From assembly GCA_929200255.1 (NCBI GenBank), contig CAKMYZ010000004.1, positions 62,001 to 126,000 of the forward strand: a stretch of 64,000 nt of DNA, in the 5' to 3' direction. Every line of letters begins with the position of its first letter. Positions within the stretch are counted from its first letter, which is position 1. This stretch comes from an uncultured Alphaproteobacteria bacterium (GTDB taxonomy: Bacteria > Pseudomonadota > Alphaproteobacteria > Rhodobacterales > Rhodobacteraceae). A model generated the notes under the pieces. That model worked only from the letters and a program-made list of their open reading frames with translations, was not told the DNA's origin and searched no databases. This document shows positions 37,288-46,988 of the stretch, one piece after another. Position numbers and translations under genes: made by a program.

Positions 37288-39120
37288 TTACTCCGCCGCA
37301 TCTTTCACATTGATAAAGCCGCCGGATTGTCGGTTCCAATACCGGGCATAAAGCCCGCCCTTGGCCAGCAGATCATCATGTGTGCCTTCCTCGACAATGC
37401 GGCCCGCGTCAAGCACAACGATGCGATCCATCTGCGCCAATGTGGACAGGCGGTGGGCAATGGCGATGACGGTCTTATCAGCCATAATAGACTCTAACGC
37501 ACCTTGAATCGATGCTTCGACCTCTGAGTCGAGCGCGCTGGTCGCTTCGTCCAACACCAGTATCGGCGCATCTTTGAGGATGGCACGCGCAATAGCGATC
37601 CGCTGGCGCTGGCCACCCGAAAGCTTGACACCACGCTCACCCAGATGAGCATCATAGCCTTGCCGATCCTTGTGGTCGCGCAGGTCCTGTATAAACGCAT
37701 GCGCTTCGGCCTGCCGCGCTGCATCCTCGATCTCATCCTGGGTGGCGCCCGGCTTGCCGTATTTGATGTTGTCGCGCGCAGAGCGATTGAACATCGCCGT
37801 TTCCTGCGTGACCATTGCAATCTGGCGGCGCAGGCTTTCCTGTGTCACGTCGCGCACATCTGTGCCGTCAATCGTGACATTCCCATCCTCGGTATCGTAA
37901 AGCCGCAAGAGCAAGGCCACCAAGGTTGATTTACCGGCACCGGATGCGCCAACCAGGCCCAGCTTTTCGCCCGGTCGCACGTTCAGGCTGACCCCATCCA
38001 GGCCACCGGGGCCACCGCCATAGCTGAAGGACACGTTATCCAGGGCAATGCCGCCGTTTTTTGCCTCAAGTCCAAACGCGTCCGACGCATCAACCAACGT
38101 GTGCGCAGGACTGAGGGTGTTCATCGCATCCTCAATCTCACCTACATTGGCGTACATGCCCATCAGTGTAAAACTGACCCAGCCGGTCATTTGCGACAAA
38201 CGCAGGGAAATCGCACCGGCCGCTGCGATATCACCCGCCGTCGCAGAGCCGGTTGTCCAGAAATAGAGGGTCATACCCACCAGAATAATTGGTAGCAGCC
38301 CACCCAGCGTCATCAGCCAGAACCGGAAAGACGCAGAGAGCCAGCCATAACGTACGGCCGTTCGCCAATAACTTTCCATGGCATCGATCGCGGCGCGATC
38401 TTCGTGATCATCATGGGCGAATAGTTTCACCGTCTTGATGTTCGTAATCGTATCCACAACTTGCCCGGTCACCATGGCACGGGTCGCCGCCCGCGCTTTG
38501 GACCGTTCACGAATGCGCGGCATGAAGAAACGGATCAGCAGGATGTAGGACGCAGCCCAAAGCGCCAACAGCAGGGCCGAGCGCGCGTCGATGGTGAACA
38601 GCAGGATCACTGATCCGATCAACGATGCCAGCGCAAAAGCCACGGTGTGGATCATGTCCACAACCAGATCCGTCGCCGCGCGGGCGGCCTGCATCTGCTT
38701 TTGCGCGATGCGCCCTGCGAAGTCATCGTCAAAGAAAGTAACTGATTGACCCAGCGAATGCCGGTGCAGGCGCGAGAGGATCAGGTTGCTAAGCGACGGG
38801 CCAACAACAACGGCCTGCATCATGCCGGAAACGCCTAAGATAATCGGACGCAAAATAAGAAAGAACGCCGTTACACCCACCAACAGCAACATATTGTCCG
38901 TGAAGTAAGTATCACCGGCCGAGGACAGCGTCGCATCAATGACCCAACCCAGCATCAGGGCCGTTGCCACCTCAAGCGTACCCGCAATAGCAGACACTAA
39001 TCCTGCCAAAACCGTAACCTTCGTGCTGCCCTTCAGACACCAATTCAGGAAGGCCAGAAGGGTGCGTGGTGGCGATCCTGTGGCGGGTTCAAATGGGTTT
39101 ATCCAGCGCTCAGGCGTCAT
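37288..39120 (-). CDS. ABC transporter, fused permease/ATP-binding exporter subunit
   Basis: Half-size MsbA-like exporter, 610 residues: six membrane segments in about 1-330, then an ABC domain with [16 protein letters not shown], signature KLSGGQRQRIAIARA and Walker B PILVLDEATSALD. All ATPase motifs are intact. It overlaps by four bases with the similar gene upstream, so the two may form a heterodimer; the transported compound is unknown. Confidence 0.95.
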   Translation of the reverse strand: MTPERWINPFEPATGSPPRTLLAFLNWCLKGSTKVTVLAGLVSAIAGTLEVATALMLGWVIDATLSSAGDTYFTDNMLLLVGVTAFFLILRPIILGVSGMMQAVVVGPSLSNLILSRLHRHSLGQSVTFFDDDFAGRIAQKQMQAARAATDLVVDMIHTVAFALASLIGSVILLFTIDARSALLLALWAASYILLIRFFMPRIRERSKARAATRAMVTGQVVDTITNIKTVKLFAHDDHEDRAAIDAMESYWRTAVRYGWLSASFRFWLMTLGGLLPIILVGMTLYFWTTGSATAGDIAAAGAISLRLSQMTGWVSFTLMGMYANVGEIEDAMNTLSPAHTLVDASDAFGLEAKNGGIALDNVSFSYGGGPGGLDGVSLNVRPGEKLGLVGASGAGKSTLVALLLRLYDTEDGNVTIDGTDVRDVTQESLRRQIAMVTQETAMFNRSARDNIKYGKPGATQDEIEDAARQAEAHAFIQDLRDHKDRQGYDAHLGERGVKLSGGQRQRIAIARAILKDAPILVLDEATSALDSEVEASIQGALESIMADKTVIAIAHRLSTLAQMDRIVVLDAGRIVEEGTHDDLLAKGGLYARYWNRQSGGFINVKDAAE

Positions 39121-40964
39121 TTTTGCTCCTCCGCGGTCTGTCCCAGAAAGCCGCCGGATTGGCGCGCCCAGAACCGTGCGTATTGTCCATTCGCCGCCAA
39201 CAGGCTGTCATGCGTGCCATCCTCCACAATGCGCCCCTGATCCATCACGATGATTCGATCCATCTGGGCGATCGTAGACAAGCGGTGGGCAATCGCGATG
39301 ACAGTCTTACCTTGCATCATCCCGTATAATGTCTGCTGAATAGCGGCTTCGACCTCACTATCTAGCGCGCTTGTCGCTTCGTCCAACAGCAGAATCGGTG
39401 CATCTTTCAAAATGACGCGGGCAAGGGCGATCCTTTGCCGCTGCCCGCCTGAAAGTTTCACACCACGTTCGCCAACCCGCGCCTCGTACCCCTTGCGGCC
39501 CTCACTGTCTTCCAATGTCTGTATGAAGGCGTGCGCCTCTGCCTTGCCAGCCGCGGCAATCATCTCATCCTCGGTCGCAGCGGGATTGCCATAAAGAATG
39601 TTCTCGCGGACCGACCGGTGCAGCAAGGCGCTGTCCTGCTGGACCATACCGATGGCGCTGCGCAGGCTGTCCTGGGTCGCCCGCGCGATATCCTGACCAT
39701 CAATCAGGATCTGCCCGCGTTCGGCGTCGTAGAACCGCAATAGCAGTTTCACCAGCGTGGATTTCCCGGCACCCGACTGCCCGACTAAACCCACCTTTTC
39801 ACCCGGCGCGATCGTCAGATTGATCTGATCCAGGCCACCAGTCTGTTTGCCATAATGATGCGACAGGTCACGGATTTCGACAGCGCCTGTGTCAAGCTGC
39901 AGCGACGCGGCGCCGTCTTGGTCAAGCAGCTTTACCGGCTGCGCAATTGTCTGCATGCCTTCCGACACAACACCCAATTCGCGGAAAAAATTCGTCACCG
40001 CCCACATGATCCAACCCGACATCGCATTCAGTCGCAACGCCAGTGACGTGGCCACCGCGACCAACCCAACCGAAGCCGCACCCTGCATCCACAGCCAGAT
40101 CGACCAGCCGACAACAGCCACCACCAGAAAACCGTTCAGTAACATCAGACCTGCATCCATTATCGTATAAAGACGCATTTCGATCTGGAACGTGCGGCGG
40201 GCCTCCTCAATTGCGTCTCTGGCATAATCCACCTCGCGGTCATGATGGGCAAACATCTTGACCGAATGGATATTGGTATAGCTGTCGACCACACGACCGG
40301 TGACCGCACTTCGCGCATTTGACGCGGCTTCGGACGCCGGGCCAATTCGGCGCACGACCCAGCGCAGCAGAAACATGTATGGCACGATCCACAGCAGCAG
40401 CGGGATCAGCAGCCGCGCATCCGCTTGCCCCATCAAAACGGCGGCGGCCACCAAATAGGCCAGCGCGAACGTGATGGCATCAAAAAGCTGAAACACAACC
40501 TCACCTGCTGCAGGTGGGGTTTGCATGATCCGGTTGGCTATACGGCCTGCAAAATCATCCTCAAACCAACCGACTGACTGACGCAGCACATGGCGGTGCG
40601 CCCGCCATCGCACCAGCGTGCCAAAGTTTGGCAGAATGGTGTTGTTCAGCAGCATGATCTGGAACATGTGGATCGCCGGGCGCAGCGTCAGGATCAGGAC
40701 AGCGACCAGAATGAACTCGGCCCCGCTATCGGCCCAGACCTGCACCGGGGTGCCTTGGGTCAGGATGTCAACCAGACGGCCCAGATAGGCCAGCAGCCAA
40801 ATCTCGACAATGGCGATGATGACCGACGCAATACCGGTCAGCCAGAACACGCGTATAAACGGCTCTGCGTAAGCCCGCAGAAACGGATAGAGCCGCTGTG
40901 GCGGCGTGTCGGTCTCCTTATATGTCACATAGGGATCGACAAGACCTTCGAAAAACCGAAACAT
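39117..40964 (-). CDS. ABC transporter, fused permease/ATP-binding exporter subunit
   Basis: Partner of the gene at 37288, 615 residues with the same plan: membrane domain in the first 340 residues, then [33 protein letters not shown] and PILLLDEATSALD. The N-terminus begins MFRFFEGLVDPYVTY, without a signal peptide. Both halves keep the catalytic Glu after Walker B, unlike heterodimers with one degenerate site. Confidence 0.95.
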   Translation of the reverse strand: MFRFFEGLVDPYVTYKETDTPPQRLYPFLRAYAEPFIRVFWLTGIASVIIAIVEIWLLAYLGRLVDILTQGTPVQVWADSGAEFILVAVLILTLRPAIHMFQIMLLNNTILPNFGTLVRWRAHRHVLRQSVGWFEDDFAGRIANRIMQTPPAAGEVVFQLFDAITFALAYLVAAAVLMGQADARLLIPLLLWIVPYMFLLRWVVRRIGPASEAASNARSAVTGRVVDSYTNIHSVKMFAHHDREVDYARDAIEEARRTFQIEMRLYTIMDAGLMLLNGFLVVAVVGWSIWLWMQGAASVGLVAVATSLALRLNAMSGWIMWAVTNFFRELGVVSEGMQTIAQPVKLLDQDGAASLQLDTGAVEIRDLSHHYGKQTGGLDQINLTIAPGEKVGLVGQSGAGKSTLVKLLLRFYDAERGQILIDGQDIARATQDSLRSAIGMVQQDSALLHRSVRENILYGNPAATEDEMIAAAGKAEAHAFIQTLEDSEGRKGYEARVGERGVKLSGGQRQRIALARVILKDAPILLLDEATSALDSEVEAAIQQTLYGMMQGKTVIAIAHRLSTIAQMDRIIVMDQGRIVEDGTHDSLLAANGQYARFWARQSGGFLGQTAEEQK

Positions 40965-41011
40965 CTGCTTGCCTGATAGAATGCTAGACGCCCGCTATAG
41001 CAAAGGTTTGG

Positions 41012-41593
41012 TCAGAGGAAAACCAGCACCGAAAATGCGGCAAGCGCCAGCGCCATCATGCGCATGAAAATGCGCCATGCAGCCGGATTGGTCAAAAGGT
41101 AAGACAGCAAACTACCGGCAGTGGCCCAAAACACGCAGACACCAAGATTCAGCGTTGAAAACGTGGCGGCCAATGTGCCCGCCTGCTGCAAGGGTGGCAT
41201 CATGGCAACATATACAGTGGCGCTGAAAGCGACAGCCCAGACCTTAGGATTGACCCACTGGAACAGGATCGCCTCAACAAACGTGAAGGGACGGTGGGCC
41301 TGGGTGTTTTCTGCCGGATCGGAATGCCACAGGTTATAGGCCATCCAGAGAATCCAAAGGCTGGCGGCAACCTTTAGCACAGTTTCGAGCACCGGCTGCG
41401 CGGCGATCAACGTCCCGATGCCGGCGCCAGTGACAAAGGCGGTGATACCTACGCCCAGCGCAACCCCCAGCACATGTGGCACAGTGCGTTGAAACCCGAA
41501 CCGTGCACCGGACGCCGTGATCAGGATGACATTGGGACCTGGCGAGAAAAGGCCAAAGAACACAAAGCCGAACAAGGGGAAAAGATCACTCAA
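41012..41593 (-). CDS. LysE/RhtB-family amino-acid exporter
   Basis: Integral membrane exporter, 193 residues with about six membrane segments and the family signature FSPGPNVILITASGARFG near the N-terminus. The start is TTG 41593, backed by a strong GGAGGA site eight bases upstream and an 8-base overlap with the cca gene. Substrate is unknown; members export Lys, Thr, homoserine lactones or similar. Confidence 0.92.
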   Translation of the reverse strand: MSDLFPLFGFVFFGLFSPGPNVILITASGARFGFQRTVPHVLGVALGVGITAFVTGAGIGTLIAAQPVLETVLKVAASLWILWMAYNLWHSDPAENTQAHRPFTFVEAILFQWVNPKVWAVAFSATVYVAMMPPLQQAGTLAATFSTLNLGVCVFWATAGSLLSYLLTNPAAWRIFMRMMALALAAFSVLVFL

Positions 41594-42722
41594 GTAATTC
41601 TTCCTCCGTAAGGGTAAAGCCCGAAGCGATCCACCGGGCCTCTGCCTGCTTTAGCGCGGCGCCCAGCGCGGGGCCAGATAGGTTGGGCATAAGATCAACC
41701 GCTTTCAAGGGAAAGGTCTGTGCAGCAGCATAGGCAATCGCATCCAACACCGCAGGAGCCACTGGCTGGCCCATTGTTGCTGCTGCCACCACAGCAGCAT
41801 CCCGCCCCACATCCGCACCATAACGATAGGCGATTTCGGTGGGGCTTACCGCACTCTTGATCTGCGCCAGCCTGCGCGCCCGATCCTTTGATAAACGCAA
41901 TACGTCCTGCGGCTGCCCGCCAATGATGGCTAAGCGTCGCAACGCATCCGGCGCTATGTCATTTTCCTGCTCCTGATGCACCAGAACGGCCAGTGACGCT
42001 GTATCTGTACCCGGTAAAACCTGTGCCATAGCACCGGTAGAGGCCATCGCGGCAACGGCTGGTGCGGGATCAGATGCGCCAAGCAGCTTAAGCATCTCTG
42101 CGGTCACGCGCTCTGCCGACAACGCATGCAGCCCATCAATATGCGCGGCACATGCCGCCAGCCCATCGCGGTCCGGCCCTTCTGCCGGATCACCATACCA
42201 GGCATAAAACCGAAAGAACCGCAGGATACGCAGGTAGTCTTCCTTGATCCGCTGATCGGGGTCTTCGATAAACCGCACGCGGCGCGCCTGTACATCGGCC
42301 AGGCCGCCCAATGGGTCGGCAATCTGCCCCGCTGCATCGCTATAAAGCGCATTCATCGTAAAGTCGCGGCGGCGTGCGTCATCTTCCATGTTGTCGGCGA
42401 AGGCAACTGTCGCGCGGCGCCCGTCTGTCGCGACGTCACGGCGAAAGGTTGTCACTTCAAAGGGTGTATCATCCAGCACCAACGTAACCGTGCCGTGATC
42501 AATCCCGGTTGGCACAGCTTTGATCCCGGCCGCAGCCGCCAAATCCAATACTGCCCGGGGACGCGCATCGGTCGAGATATCCAGATCAGCAACAGGCGCG
42601 CCCAAAAGCGCATTTCGTACGCAACCGCCCACAAACCATGCCTGATACCCTGCGTCGGTCAGCAGGTGGCAAACAGTTTGCGATGCTGCATCGTCAAGCC
42701 AATCAGCCGTGATCCGGGTCAT
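41586..42722 (-). CDS. cca: tRNA nucleotidyltransferase (CCA-adding / poly(A) polymerase family)
   Basis: Adds or repairs the 3' CCA of tRNA. 378 residues with the head motif GGCVRNALLGAPVADLDISTDA, the acidic catalytic pair DLD, and the RRDFTMNALY and DYLRILRFFRF motifs of class II enzymes. The usual RD after GGxV is RN here. It sits in the hslO-nudix-cca-lysE operon, overlapping the Nudix gene by four bases. Confidence 0.95.
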   Translation of the reverse strand: MTRITADWLDDAASQTVCHLLTDAGYQAWFVGGCVRNALLGAPVADLDISTDARPRAVLDLAAAAGIKAVPTGIDHGTVTLVLDDTPFEVTTFRRDVATDGRRATVAFADNMEDDARRRDFTMNALYSDAAGQIADPLGGLADVQARRVRFIEDPDQRIKEDYLRILRFFRFYAWYGDPAEGPDRDGLAACAAHIDGLHALSAERVTAEMLKLLGASDPAPAVAAMASTGAMAQVLPGTDTASLAVLVHQEQENDIAPDALRRLAIIGGQPQDVLRLSKDRARRLAQIKSAVSPTEIAYRYGADVGRDAAVVAAATMGQPVAPAVLDAIAYAAAQTFPLKAVDLMPNLSGPALGAALKQAEARWIASGFTLTEEELLE

Positions 42723-43303
42723 GAAACCCGCTCTGCCAGCGCGTGCATGATCCGGGCCGTCGCACCCCAGATGTAATAAGGGCCAAAGGGGACGGTGTAG
42801 TAACGCCTACGCCGACCCTGCCAATGGCGGCCTTCTACCCGGTATTGCGCGGGATCAAGCAGATGGGCCAAAGGCACCTCAAACACTTCACTGACTTCGC
42901 CTGCCTCTGGTACGCTTTGGAAACCGTCGGTAATGACAGAAAGCACCGGCGTCACCTGATATCCCGTCACGGTCTGATGCGGCGGCAGCGTACCAAGCAC
43001 ATCAACCACGTTGCTGGGCAGGCCGATTTCTTCCTGGGCCTCACGCAATGCTGCATCAATTGGGGTCGCATCACCGGGGTCTTGCTTGCCACCGGGCAGG
43101 GCAATCTGGCCCGGGTGATGTTTCAACCGGGCAGATCGTTTCGTAAGCACAACCGTTTGACGATCAGCACGCACGCCGATCAGCACCGCAGCCGGGGTCA
43201 GTTTCCCCTCTGGGATTTTCACATCAGGGTTAAGGTCAAAATCAGACGACGCGCTGCCCACATGGGACAGCGCACCGGTTAGGTTCTTGCGCAAATCAGG
43301 CAC
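42719..43303 (-). CDS. Nudix CoA pyrophosphatase-like hydrolase
   Basis: 194 residues with the CoA-pyrophosphatase signature LKHHPGQIALPGGKQDPGD next to the Nudix box GGKQDPGD ... REAQEEIGL. I start at GTG 43303, with AAGGA five bases upstream; the earlier in-frame start at 43342 would overlap hslO by 47 bases. It likely cleaves CoA or its oxidised forms (family inference). Confidence 0.9.
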   Translation of the reverse strand: MPDLRKNLTGALSHVGSASSDFDLNPDVKIPEGKLTPAAVLIGVRADRQTVVLTKRSARLKHHPGQIALPGGKQDPGDATPIDAALREAQEEIGLPSNVVDVLGTLPPHQTVTGYQVTPVLSVITDGFQSVPEAGEVSEVFEVPLAHLLDPAQYRVEGRHWQGRRRRYYTVPFGPYYIWGATARIMHALAERVS

Positions 43304-44288
43304 TGGCGTCCTTGGCCTCAAATCCCAGCGTTGCAGGGTCAAAGACGTAATGTGCTCCGCAGAACTGGCAGTCCGCGGTGACAGTGCCTTCTGCGGTCGT
43401 CATCGTCGCAATCTCCTTGGCCGAATAGATTGACAGGCTTTGCCGGACTTTGTCATCTGAACAGCTACAGCCAAACTTGATCGGTTGCGCATCGTAGACC
43501 CGCGGCGCTTCCTCGTGGAACAGCCGCACCAACAGATCGGTCGGCGAAACGGTTGGACCGATCAACTCTATCTCATCCACGGTATCCAGCAGCGTATTGG
43601 CGCGGGTCCAGTTTTCACCCTCCTCCGCATCCAAGATGTCGGTTGCGTCCAGCAAACCATCCTCGCCTGACCCACCTTCGCCGGTGACATGTGGCGATGC
43701 CTTTGGCATGTGCTGCAAGATCACGCCACCTGCACGCCAATGGGTGCCCTCACCGGGCAGTTGGGATTGGCCATAGGTCAACTGGAATCGGGTCGGTATC
43801 TGCTCGGACTGGGCAAAATAGGTTTCTGCGCAGGCAGAAAGCGACCCACCTGCGATAGGTGTGACACCCTGATAAGGCGTCATACCCTCACCCTGGTCAA
43901 TCAGAATAGCGAAATACCCGTTTCCGATCTGACTGAACGGATCAGCGCCTTCATCCAGGGTCTCGGCGTCATAGGATGCATAAGCACGGATGCGGGCGGG
44001 TTGCCCATCGTCAGTTGGGCCATAATAATCCGTCGCGATCAAACGGGCGGGGCCAGAACCGCGCACTTGCAGCGACAGCTTCCAACGCAATTTCATCGTC
44101 TGCCCGATCAATGCTGTCAGCAATGCCATTTCAGCCACCAGACCTTCGATCATGGGCGGATAGCTGTGCTGTTTGAGCACCTGCTCCAGCACACCATCAA
44201 GACGCGCCACCCGGCCGCGGATGTCAGAGGCGTCAAGTTGAAACGGCAGGACGGTATCGTCCCAGGCGATTTGGGTGCCTGTGGTCAT
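43296..44288 (-). CDS. hslO: Redox-regulated chaperone Hsp33
   Basis: Holdase switched on by oxidation and heat. 330 residues; the C-terminal zinc switch is present as CSC (in GCSCSDDKVRQSL) and CQFC. The ATG at 44288 (MTTGTQIAWDD) has an AGGAAAG site; the frame runs on to 44387 without need. First gene of hslO-nudix-cca-lysE. Confidence 0.96.
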   Translation of the reverse strand: MTTGTQIAWDDTVLPFQLDASDIRGRVARLDGVLEQVLKQHSYPPMIEGLVAEMALLTALIGQTMKLRWKLSLQVRGSGPARLIATDYYGPTDDGQPARIRAYASYDAETLDEGADPFSQIGNGYFAILIDQGEGMTPYQGVTPIAGGSLSACAETYFAQSEQIPTRFQLTYGQSQLPGEGTHWRAGGVILQHMPKASPHVTGEGGSGEDGLLDATDILDAEEGENWTRANTLLDTVDEIELIGPTVSPTDLLVRLFHEEAPRVYDAQPIKFGCSCSDDKVRQSLSIYSAKEIATMTTAEGTVTADCQFCGAHYVFDPATLGFEAKDASA

Positions 44289-44364
44289 GGTCTTTCCTAA
44301 CAAGTCTAGGGGTGGCATACCGCGCCTATATAGGTGGGGCAACCGCGCGTCCAAGGGGCAAGCT

Positions 44365-44802
44365 ATGATCAGACGGTATGGCGACACGCCGATAAACGGG
44401 CAACGCTACCAGCATCGCCCCGGTGTCTATGCCATTTTACCGCTCAATGGAAAGCTGCTGCTGACGTATCAAGGCGATCCACATTTTGAGTTTCAGCTGC
44501 CCGGCGGCGGGATTGACCCCGGCGAACATCCTCTGACCGCGCTGCACCGCGAAGTCTTTGAGGAAACTGGCTGGCGTATCGCGACACCCCGCAAACTGGG
44601 CGTATTCAGGCGGTTCGTCTATATGCCGGAATACGACAAATGGGCGGAAAAGCTATGCCATATCTATCTGGCGCGGCCCGTCCGGCCACATGGCCCGCCC
44701 CGCGAAGAGCGGCACGTTCCTGTGTGGATGAACCCAGCCGAGGCTGTCGCAGCACTCTACAATGAAGGCGACGCGGCTTTTGTAGCTAGCCTAATCGATT
44801 AG
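44365..44802 (+). CDS. Nudix hydrolase
   Basis: 145 residues with Nudix box GGGIDPGEHPLTALHREVFEETGW. The ATG at 44365 has AAGGGG upstream. It is divergent from hslO and overlaps the convergent membrane protein gene by 12 bases in a perfect palindrome. Substrate is unknown. Confidence 0.92.
   Translation: MIRRYGDTPINGQRYQHRPGVYAILPLNGKLLLTYQGDPHFEFQLPGGGIDPGEHPLTALHREVFEETGWRIATPRKLGVFRRFVYMPEYDKWAEKLCHIYLARPVRPHGPPREERHVPVWMNPAEAVAALYNEGDAAFVASLID
44791..44802. repeat. 12-bp perfect palindrome shared by two convergent stop regions
   Basis: CTAATCGATTAG reads identically on both strands and encodes Leu-Ile-Asp-stop for the Nudix gene (plus) and for the membrane protein gene (minus). Confidence 0.9.
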
Positions 44803-45585
44803 CGGACGTTTCTCGATCAGGTGGCCATAAAGTGTGGTCAGGATGCTGACACCCAACATCAGTATCGTCCATTGCACCGCCAGATCGACAATTACCCCGA
44901 TAAACGGAGAAATGCCATTTAGCTGATTGACCAGCAACGTCGCAATCCCATTGATCACCATCAACAGCACAGCCACCCCAAAAATTGTGCCCGACATCTC
45001 GCGCGACGCCGACCATGCAGCACCCATTGCAATCGGCTTCCCGACCGCCACGGATGGCAAGGCAAGTCCGATGCGAAACCACACAAAGGACAACACCGCT
45101 GTTACGGCGACGAACATTAGGACGGCGGGTAAAGGAAGCCCCGATGGCGAAGCTGAGGACAGGAATGGCGACGTAATGATCTCAGCAAGAAAAGCCAATG
45201 GAACCGCCAGTAGTCCGATCAGCAGGCCATAGAGGATAGACCGGCCAACATAGGGCCAGATCGGGCGGCCAGACACGGCTGGCAAGATCCCACTATATTC
45301 TTCAAGCAGGATAAAGCGGTGCCAGGACACAGCAATCCACGCCAACACGAAAAGTGTGAAAGGGATCAAGCCTATTGTGGCAAGGATGACCGCGCCAATC
45401 GCGCCTTCCGGAAGGGTTCCTACACCGCTGGCCAACTGCATGAAGGCGCCGGACTGGCCAACCAAAGCAAAGACGACAAGATAGCCGACGATCAGTACAA
45501 CATAAGGTCCGATCGAGGCGCGCAAAGCCTGCCCAAAATTGCCAAAGATCATACGGAATGCGTGACGGATGATTTGAAATGCCAT
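44791..45585 (-). CDS. Integral membrane protein of unknown function
   Basis: 264 residues with about six hydrophobic segments (near 27-45, 62-90, 120-140, 155-180, 200-222, 232-255). No catalytic motif was recognised. ATG 45585 (MAFQIIRHAFRMIFGN) is chosen because AGGG lies upstream and the family-like start is hydrophobic; the frame is open to 45636. Its last three codons and stop (LID*) overlap the last codons of the convergent Nudix gene. Confidence 0.8.
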   Translation of the reverse strand: MAFQIIRHAFRMIFGNFGQALRASIGPYVVLIVGYLVVFALVGQSGAFMQLASGVGTLPEGAIGAVILATIGLIPFTLFVLAWIAVSWHRFILLEEYSGILPAVSGRPIWPYVGRSILYGLLIGLLAVPLAFLAEIITSPFLSSASPSGLPLPAVLMFVAVTAVLSFVWFRIGLALPSVAVGKPIAMGAAWSASREMSGTIFGVAVLLMVINGIATLLVNQLNGISPFIGVIVDLAVQWTILMLGVSILTTLYGHLIEKRPLID

Positions 45586-45685
45586 TGCAGAAAACCCTGT
45601 TTGATATCTTGGGGCAGTCCAACATGCGTACTGCAAATGGTCAACTGGCCTTTGCTTTCTTAGGTGCTGCCGCTTTCACCAATCC

Positions 45686-45714
45686 TTGCCCCTGATTGCG
45701 AAAACCGCTATCGC
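45686..45714 (+). promoter_or_regulatory. Possible argG promoter
   Basis: TTGCCC (45686-45691), 17 bases, TATCGC (45709-45714), 37 bases before the argG ATG. Both hexamers are imperfect, so this is tentative. Confidence 0.35.
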
Positions 45715-45750
45715 GCGTGCAAACCCCACACGCAAAAAGGCGCACCTTGT

Positions 45751-46965
45751 ATGACCGCTCCGAAAAAAGTTGTTCTGGCCTATTCTGGTGGCCTTGATAC
45801 CTCGATCATCCTCAAGTGGTTGCAAACGGAATATAACTGCGAAGTTGTCACCTTCACCGCTGATCTTGGTCAGGGCGAGGAATTGGAGCCTGCACGCAAA
45901 AAGGCCGAGATGATGGGTGCGACAAGCATCTACATCGAGGACCTGCGCGAAGAGTTTGTGCGCGATTTCGTCTTCCCGATGTTCCGTGCAAATGCGCTTT
46001 ACGAAGGGCTGTACCTGCTGGGCACCTCTATCGCGCGCCCCTTGATTTCCAAGCGGCTGGTCGAGATTGCCGAAGCCGAAGGCGCTGATGCAATTTCCCA
46101 TGGTGCGACGGGCAAGGGCAATGATCAGATCCGTTTTGAACTGGCGGCCTATGCGCTGAACCCCGAAATCAAGGTCGTTGCCCCATGGCGTGAATGGGAC
46201 CTTGGCAGCCGGACAAAACTGATCGAATTCGCCGAAAAGCATCAGATCCCAATCGCCAAGGACAAGCGCGGCGAAGCGCCCTTCAGTGTTGACGCCAACC
46301 TGCTGCACACCTCATCCGAAGGCAAAGTTTTGGAAGACCCCGCCGAAGAAGCACCGGAATATGTCTATCAGCGGTCCGTTGCACCCGAAGATGCGCCGGA
46401 TACGCCAGAGATGGTCGAGATTACATTCGCGCGCGGCGATGCAGTCGCGATCAATGGTGAGATGATGTCACCTGCAACGATCCTGACCAAACTGAACGAA
46501 TTGGGCGGCAAGCATGGGGTGGGCCGTCTTGATCTGGTAGAAAACCGGTTCATCGGCATGAAATCGCGTGGTGTGTACGAAACACCCGGCGGGACCGTCC
46601 TGCTAGAGGCCCACCGTGGCATTGAACAAATCACGCTGGATTCAGGTGCTGGCCACCTCAAAGACAGCATCATGCCGCGCTATGCAGAGCTGATCTATAA
46701 TGGGTTCTGGTTCTCGCCCGAACGCGAAATGCTGCAAGCGTTGATCGACAAAAGCCAGGAACATGTGTCCGGCACAGTGCGCGTGAAACTCTACAAAGGC
46801 TCAGCAACGACCGTGGCGCGCTGGTCAGATCAGACGCTGTATTCCGAAGAACACGTGACGTTCGAGGATGACATGGGCGCATATGACCAGGCCGATGCGC
46901 AAGGGTTCATCCAGCTGAATGCCTTGCGGTTGAAGCTATTGGCGGCGCGGAACAGAAAGGGCTGA
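45751..46965 (+). CDS. argG: Argininosuccinate synthase
   Basis: Joins citrulline and aspartate with ATP in arginine synthesis. 404 residues: the P-loop-like [15 protein letters not shown] at the N-terminus, [13 protein letters not shown] and the usual C-terminal helix. The ATG at 45751 ([14 protein letters not shown]) matches the family start; the frame is open upstream. argJ of the same pathway is 32 kb away. Confidence 0.98.
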   Translation: MTAPKKVVLAYSGGLDTSIILKWLQTEYNCEVVTFTADLGQGEELEPARKKAEMMGATSIYIEDLREEFVRDFVFPMFRANALYEGLYLLGTSIARPLISKRLVEIAEAEGADAISHGATGKGNDQIRFELAAYALNPEIKVVAPWREWDLGSRTKLIEFAEKHQIPIAKDKRGEAPFSVDANLLHTSSEGKVLEDPAEEAPEYVYQRSVAPEDAPDTPEMVEITFARGDAVAINGEMMSPATILTKLNELGGKHGVGRLDLVENRFIGMKSRGVYETPGGTVLLEAHRGIEQITLDSGAGHLKDSIMPRYAELIYNGFWFSPEREMLQALIDKSQEHVSGTVRVKLYKGSATTVARWSDQTLYSEEHVTFEDDMGAYDQADAQGFIQLNALRLKLLAARNRKG

Positions 46966-46984
46966 GGGGTTTTACCCCCAGCCC
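46959..46984. terminator. Hairpin at the argG stop, possible terminator
   Basis: GGGCTG-A-GGGG pairs with CCCC-CAGCCC around TTTTA, with one bulged base; the argG stop codon is inside the stem. No U run follows, so function is uncertain. Confidence 0.45.
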
Positions 46985-46988
46985 GACC

